A DNA stretch of 64,000 nt, taken from NCBI GenBank assembly GCA_017461725.1, contig JAFTXG010000028.1:124001-188000 (forward strand). Direction: 5' to 3'. The notes beneath the pieces were generated by a model. It did not search any database, was not told where the DNA came from, and saw nothing but the letters and a program-made list of their open reading frames with translations. This DNA comes from Lachnospiraceae bacterium. Its GTDB lineage: Bacteria > Bacillota > Clostridia > Lachnospirales > Lachnospiraceae. The number at the start of each line of letters is the position of its first letter. Position 1 is the stretch's first letter. The position numbers and the translations under genes were made by a program. Below are positions 59,896 to 64,000 of the stretch, in pieces.

Positions 59896-61122
59896 TTACT
59901 CGTACAGCTTCGCCAGACCGCCCTCGCTGGTCTCGCGGTAGCGGTGTGACAGGTCTTTTCCTGTCTCGTACATGGTCTGCACCACCAGGTCGAAGGATAT
60001 CTTTCTGGTGTCGGTCAGGAAGTTCGCCAGGTTGGTCGCGTTGATTGCGCGCATGGCTGCAACGGCGTTTCGCTCAATGCAGGGGATCTGCACCAGACCG
60101 CGGATCGGGTCACAGGTCAGTCCCAGATGATGCTCGATGGAGATTTCCGCCGCGTACTCGATCTGATCGATGTCCATCTCGTACAGGCTGGCCAGCGCTG
60201 CCGCCGCCATGGCGCAGGCACTGCCGATCTCCGCCTGACAGCCACACTCCGCGCCGCTGATGGACGCGTTGGTCTTGATCAGGTTTCCGATCAGACCGCC
60301 CACCGCCAGCGCGTGGTGAATCGCCTCGTTGGAAAAGCCTCTGCGCTCCTGCACATAGTTCAGCACCGCCGGGATCACGCCGCAGGCTCCGCAGGTGGGT
60401 GCGGTCACGATCTTTCCGCAGGCTGCATTCTGCTCACTGACTGCGTAGGCATAGGCACAGACCAGACGGTTCTCGCGGATCTCAGCGCTCTCGTCGATGT
60501 GGCGCTTGCGATAGAGGGTCTTGGCCTTTCGCTGCACATGAAGGCCGCCAAACAGCTCACCGTCTGCCTCCAGGCCGTCATCCACCGCCTCCTGCATGGT
60601 GTGCCAGATTTCTTTCATATACTGCCAGATCTCAGGGCCCTCCACCTCCTCCACATACTGCCAGAGGGTCATCCGCTTTTTGCGGCAATAGGTTGATATC
60701 TCCTCAAAGGTGCTGTGGGGATATACTCTCGCAGGCGGAGTCCAGCCCTGACCCACGATCTGGATGGCGCCGCCGCCAACGCTTAACACACGCCAGCGAT
60801 CCAGAAGCTCACCGTCCCTGTAAGCCTCCATATCCATGGTATTCGGATGGGGCAGATCGCCGGTCACCGGATCAAAAATGATCTCCACCCCAGCCGGCTG
60901 CAGCGTTTTTTCCACAATATAGTCGGTGCGGTGTCCCACACCGGTCAGCGCCAGAGAGCCGAACAGCGTCACCTTGAACGCGTCCGCCTGCGGATGCTTT
61001 TCCTTGAACAGTCTGGCCGCCCTCTCCGGTCCCATGGTGTGGGAGCTGGAAGGGCCGTAGCCGATCTTATATAATTCACGCAACGATTCCATTCCTTTGA
61101 TTGAACCAATCTGTTCGCCCAT
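59896..61122 (-). CDS. sdaA: L-serine ammonia-lyase, one-chain type
   Basis: A ~408-residue iron-sulfur L-serine dehydratase with both beta (LYKIGYGPSSSHTMGP) and alpha (TAPTCGACGVIPAVL; SGAECGCQAEIGSACAMAAA) parts fused, so a single-chain form. The Cys ligands of the 4Fe-4S centre are in these segments. It deaminates serine to pyruvate. GGAGG before the ATG at 61122 rules out the longer frame. Confidence 0.92.
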   Translation of the reverse strand: MGEQIGSIKGMESLRELYKIGYGPSSSHTMGPERAARLFKEKHPQADAFKVTLFGSLALTGVGHRTDYIVEKTLQPAGVEIIFDPVTGDLPHPNTMDMEAYRDGELLDRWRVLSVGGGAIQIVGQGWTPPARVYPHSTFEEISTYCRKKRMTLWQYVEEVEGPEIWQYMKEIWHTMQEAVDDGLEADGELFGGLHVQRKAKTLYRKRHIDESAEIRENRLVCAYAYAVSEQNAACGKIVTAPTCGACGVIPAVLNYVQERRGFSNEAIHHALAVGGLIGNLIKTNASISGAECGCQAEIGSACAMAAAALASLYEMDIDQIEYAAEISIEHHLGLTCDPIRGLVQIPCIERNAVAAMRAINATNLANFLTDTRKISFDLVVQTMYETGKDLSHRYRETSEGGLAKLYE

Positions 61123-61241
61123 GTATATTTCCTCCAGAATTCGATTTACTGTATCACTGCATATATAATACTTCCCTGCCGTCAATGCGCAAGGGTATCA
61201 TTCCTCAATAAAGACGGTCCGCACCGCCACCGCTTCCCAGT

Positions 61242-62618
61242 CTAATTCTGCCTTCCCTCCGGATGCTTCAGCAGTTTCTTAAAGTAGATAAAAAAGGTGA
61301 TCGTGGTCACCGCCGCTGCGGTGATATCGCTGACCGGCTCCGCCAGGAACACGGCGAATACCTTGTCCGAAAAGAACGCCGGCAGAATAAAGATCAGCGG
61401 GATCAGCAGGATAAGCTTTCTCAGGCAGGCCAGCAGCAGGCTGACTTTCGCCTGTCCCAGTGCCATAAAGGCCTGCTGACAGCTGATTTGAAAACCGATG
61501 GAAAAAGCTCCTGCCAGATAAATTCTGAGAGCCCACGCTGCATAATCTACCAGTTCGGCATCTGAGGTAAATATTCCCGTCATTGATTGAGGTACCGCCT
61601 GAATCAACAGCCAGAACAGGGTGGTGTATCCAACGCAGACAAAAAACTGGCAGAAAAACGCCTCCTTCACCCGAGCAGGTTTTCCCGCACCGAAATTATA
61701 GCTGATCAGCGGCTGACCGCCCTGACAGATCCCCTGCAGAGGCATCGTCACCAGCTGATTGATACTGGTGAGCACCGTCATCGCCCCCACCGCCAGATCA
61801 CCGCCGAATTTAGCCAGACTGGAGGTAAAGCTGATAGACAACAGGCTCTCCGTGGACACCATCACAAAACTGGAGGCACCAAGGGCCAGACAGGGCAGAA
61901 TCACCTTGCTCTGTAGCTTCATATTTTCCCGTTTTAACCGAAGGATGGTCTTTTTCCCACTGAGGAACAGAAGCACCCAGACCGCACTGACCGCCTGGCT
62001 GAGCACGGTGGCGATCGCCGCCCCCTCTACGCCCATATCCAGCGCAAAGATAAAAATTGGATCCAGCACAATATTAATCACCGCACCGATCACGGTGGTG
62101 AGCATACTCATTTTGGCAAAGCCCTGAGTAGTGATGAAGGGATTCATCCCCATAACAATCAGTACAAATACACTGCCAAGAATATAGATGCGCGCATAAT
62201 CCACCGCATAGGGAAGTGTGACATCACTGGCGCCAAACCAGCGAAGCAGTGCAGGCGCAGTCACATAAAATACCCCAGTCAACACTACTGCCAGAATCAA
62301 CAGCACCGTAAAACAGTTGGCCACGATCCTCTCCGCCCGCTCCATATCTTTCTTTCCCATGGCGATGGCCGCTCTCGGTGCGCCGCCGGCTCCCGCCAGC
62401 ATAGCAAACGCCGTAATCAGCATCAAAATCGGGGTGAACAGACCCACACCGGTCAGCGCAGACGCACCAATCTCCGGAATATGTCCGATGTAAATACGAT
62501 CCACAATATTATACAAAAGGTTGATGACCTGTCCGATCATCGCAGGAACGGCCAGCTTTACCATCAACAGCTTCACACTGGCGGATCCCATCTCCTGATT
62601 CACTTTACCTGCTGCCAT
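61242..62618 (-). CDS. MATE-family efflux transporter
   Basis: A 458-residue protein with twelve helices in two MATE repeats (LAVPAMIGQVINLLYNIVDRIYIGHIPEIG at start; NQLVTMPLQGICQGGQPLISYNFGAG at mid). Na+ or H+ antiport of drugs or metabolites is likely. Stands alone. Confidence 0.88.
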   Translation of the reverse strand: MAAGKVNQEMGSASVKLLMVKLAVPAMIGQVINLLYNIVDRIYIGHIPEIGASALTGVGLFTPILMLITAFAMLAGAGGAPRAAIAMGKKDMERAERIVANCFTVLLILAVVLTGVFYVTAPALLRWFGASDVTLPYAVDYARIYILGSVFVLIVMGMNPFITTQGFAKMSMLTTVIGAVINIVLDPIFIFALDMGVEGAAIATVLSQAVSAVWVLLFLSGKKTILRLKRENMKLQSKVILPCLALGASSFVMVSTESLLSISFTSSLAKFGGDLAVGAMTVLTSINQLVTMPLQGICQGGQPLISYNFGAGKPARVKEAFFCQFFVCVGYTTLFWLLIQAVPQSMTGIFTSDAELVDYAAWALRIYLAGAFSIGFQISCQQAFMALGQAKVSLLLACLRKLILLIPLIFILPAFFSDKVFAVFLAEPVSDITAAAVTTITFFIYFKKLLKHPEGRQN

Positions 62619-62921
62619 ATCAAAAACTCCGTTTGATCAATCAACCGTCATAACTTCGATGTCCGACAGTTAATATCCCCATAATCAAAAAAGCATGTAT
62701 CATAAATGTCTTACCACTTAATAATACACGCTTTTTTTCAGACGGTCAATATTTCTACCCTAAAATCCAACGAAGTTGCAAAATAGCCGAAACTCATTTA
62801 TCCAAAGAGCACCTCAAAAATAAACGAAAGAGAAACTCTCTCCGGCCGCCGGCGCTTAGTGAAGCCGAGCTGTCAGGCGATGGCTGAACTTAGCGTCCGC
62901 TGCGAGACCTTCCCACTATCT
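62619..62921. other. Intergenic gap, no gene recognised
   Basis: About 300 bases between the MATE start and the M20 stop. An A/T-rich half (62680-62830) probably holds the MATE promoter; the remainder (62840-62910) is GC-rich with no good stem and no start-worthy ORF. No tRNA or riboswitch core is visible. Confidence 0.5.
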
Positions 62922-64000
62922 TTACAGGCACATGGCCACCGCTGCCATGTATTTGGCTGACTCTGCCAGCGATTTGAGAATAGCATACTCCTCCGACGAG
63001 TGAATGCGCCCTCCGGCGACTCCCAGACTGTCGATACAGGGAATCCCCGCCTGAGTGATATACGCAGCGTCCGAGCCGCCGGGGCTGTGGACCGCTTTGC
63101 GGGGATCAAGCCCGTTTTGCAGATATATCTCATTCATCTGATTGAGAAGCTCCATGTTTCTCTCAGCGTATTCCATGGCGGGACGATAGCTGACCTGCTC
63201 CAGTCTGCACACACAGCCTTCCACCGTGGAAGTCTCCGCGATGTTCGCCACAATTTCTCTCGCACGCAGCTCCTCCGCGTTTGTCTTAAAGCGGATATCC
63301 GCCAGAAAACTGCACTGCTCCGCTACCGTGTTGGCCACCGTGCCGCCCTCGATCACGCCGCAGTTACAGGTGAGACCTTCCCGGTCCTTCATTTTCTCCA
63401 GTTCAATGATCTTATAGGCTGCCTCCGCGATGGCGTTCGCACCGTCCATACACTTGGAGGAATGGGCTGCCTTTCCGGTGATGTGGTAGCAGAAACGGAG
63501 AATGCCTTTTCGAACCAGAACCACATCCTGCTTCTTTTCGTCCGCAACACCTTCTGTATTTAAAAATGCTGCTGCCCCCTTCGCTTTCTCACACATAAAC
63601 GCGACCGTTTTCTTTCCACTGGTCTTGCTTCCTGTCTCCTCGTCGGACTGAAGGATCAGCTTTATCGGGCGCTCATTAAACCCAATCTGCGCCAGCGCGT
63701 CCATCGCCAGAAACGATGAGACACAGCCGCCCTTGCAGTCGATGACTCCCGGTCCGTAGATCTTTTCCTCGTCCATGCGCACCGCCGGAGTTCCGAAAAG
63801 TCCCACCGGGTGAACCGTATCCATATGTCCCGAGAAGCACACCGGCGCTTTTTTCGCATTCGGGTTCATGGTGATGCACGCGGCATCTCCCGCAGCGTCC
63901 TGTCTGGAAATCTCGATCTCCCAGCCCTGCTTTTCTGCCAGTGCGACGAAATAACGGCACACCGCATCAACGCCCGCCTTGTCATTCGTGGGACTCTCGA
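62922..64000 (-). CDS. M20-family metallopeptidase, C-terminal part
   Basis: Residues of an M20 peptidase that runs off the right edge; about 359 codons in view. Zinc ligand motifs: SGHMDTVHP (His, Asp), GPGVIDCKGG (Asp), QSDEETGS (catalytic Glu-Glu) and the C-terminal GGRIHSSEEY (His). The lid domain (~175-280) is complete. The apparent GTG at 63962 is not the true start: the frame stays open to 64000 (ESPTNDKAGVDAV precedes). Could be a carboxypeptidase or acetylornithine-type deacylase. Confidence 0.88.
   Translation of the reverse strand, partial: ESPTNDKAGVDAVCRYFVALAEKQGWEIEISRQDAAGDAACITMNPNAKKAPVCFSGHMDTVHPVGLFGTPAVRMDEEKIYGPGVIDCKGGCVSSFLAMDALAQIGFNERPIKLILQSDEETGSKTSGKKTVAFMCEKAKGAAAFLNTEGVADEKKQDVVLVRKGILRFCYHITGKAAHSSKCMDGANAIAEAAYKIIELEKMKDREGLTCNCGVIEGGTVANTVAEQCSFLADIRFKTNAEELRAREIVANIAETSTVEGCVCRLEQVSYRPAMEYAERNMELLNQMNEIYLQNGLDPRKAVHSPGGSDAAYITQAGIPCIDSLGVAGGRIHSSEEYAILKSLAESAKYMAAVAMCL

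Noticed and set aside
1-64000. CRISPR arrays, prophage or integrated plasmid
   Set aside because: No regularly spaced repeat array, integrase, phage structural or relaxase gene was seen; the only mobile DNA is the IS200-like element.

Overview
The window looks like chromosomal DNA from a spore-forming, Gram-positive anaerobe of the Clostridia, most likely Lachnospiraceae. The grounds are a complete spoIIIAA-AH operon, spoIVB, strong AGGAGG ribosome-binding sites, TTGACA-N17-TATAAT-type promoters, an infC-rpmI-rplT operon behind a structured leader, and families typical of gut Clostridia (DUF1846, DUF1540 and DUF3169 proteins). The species cannot be named from sequence alone. Most genes lie on the minus strand.

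1-10.0 kb: the 5' part of an M28-type peptidase, a MazE/MazF toxin-antitoxin pair, a methyltransferase overlapping a DUF1846 protein, an MFS transporter, an AlkZ-related protein, then a tight operon of two CydD/CydC-like ABC exporter halves, a YgbA-type (nitrous-oxide-stimulated promoter) Cys-rich protein and YbaN. A palindromic operator lies on the operon's -10. 10.0-18.9 kb: an EamA transporter with a coupled 42-codon membrane ORF, two sugar-phosphate isomerase-like proteins and a Gfo/Idh/MocA dehydrogenase divergent from an AraC regulator, an SGNH esterase, a broken alpha/beta hydrolase and a MutS-like ATPase. 19-26.2 kb: a Rossmann-fold reductase, PlsC, a TrmH methyltransferase, and a purine unit (NCS2 permease plus an unusually long adenosine-deaminase-like protein with a C-terminal Rossmann-like domain). 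26.2-30.3 kb is an accessory, eroded stretch: an IS200-like element with a broken transposase, a membrane protein, fragments of an alcohol dehydrogenase and an ACT protein, then an ECF substrate component coupled to an HTH-kinase-CYTH fusion.

30.4-46.8 kb is the conserved sporulation/housekeeping cluster, all minus strand: spoIIIAA-AH (behind a sigma-E-like promoter), an Asp23 protein, nusB, xseA, xseB, an ispA-type prenyltransferase, dxs, tlyA, nadK, argR, recN and spoIVB. The usual next gene, spo0A, is not there. 46.8-52.5 kb: an M50-type membrane protease, a DUF3169 membrane protein with its XRE regulator behind a double palindromic operator, then plus-strand amidase-SPOR and an RNase H-like exonuclease, a zinc-ribbon protein and a CsoR-type regulator. 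52.5-57.1 kb: tRNA-Pro, rplT-rpmI-infC with its attenuator leader, a double-DUF1540 protein, a lone E2-like acyltransferase and a radical SAM protein. 57.1-64 kb: an Rpn-type nuclease, a DUF1015 protein, a small zinc-ribbon membrane protein, one-chain L-serine dehydratase, a MATE exporter and the C-terminal part of an M20 peptidase running off the window.

No rRNA operon, CRISPR array, prophage or canonical multi-gene defence island was seen. The most promising uncharacterised units are the deaminase/Rossmann fusion with its purine permease, the HTH-P-loop-CYTH fusion coupled to an ECF component, and the ABC/YgbA/YbaN operon with its palindromic operator.
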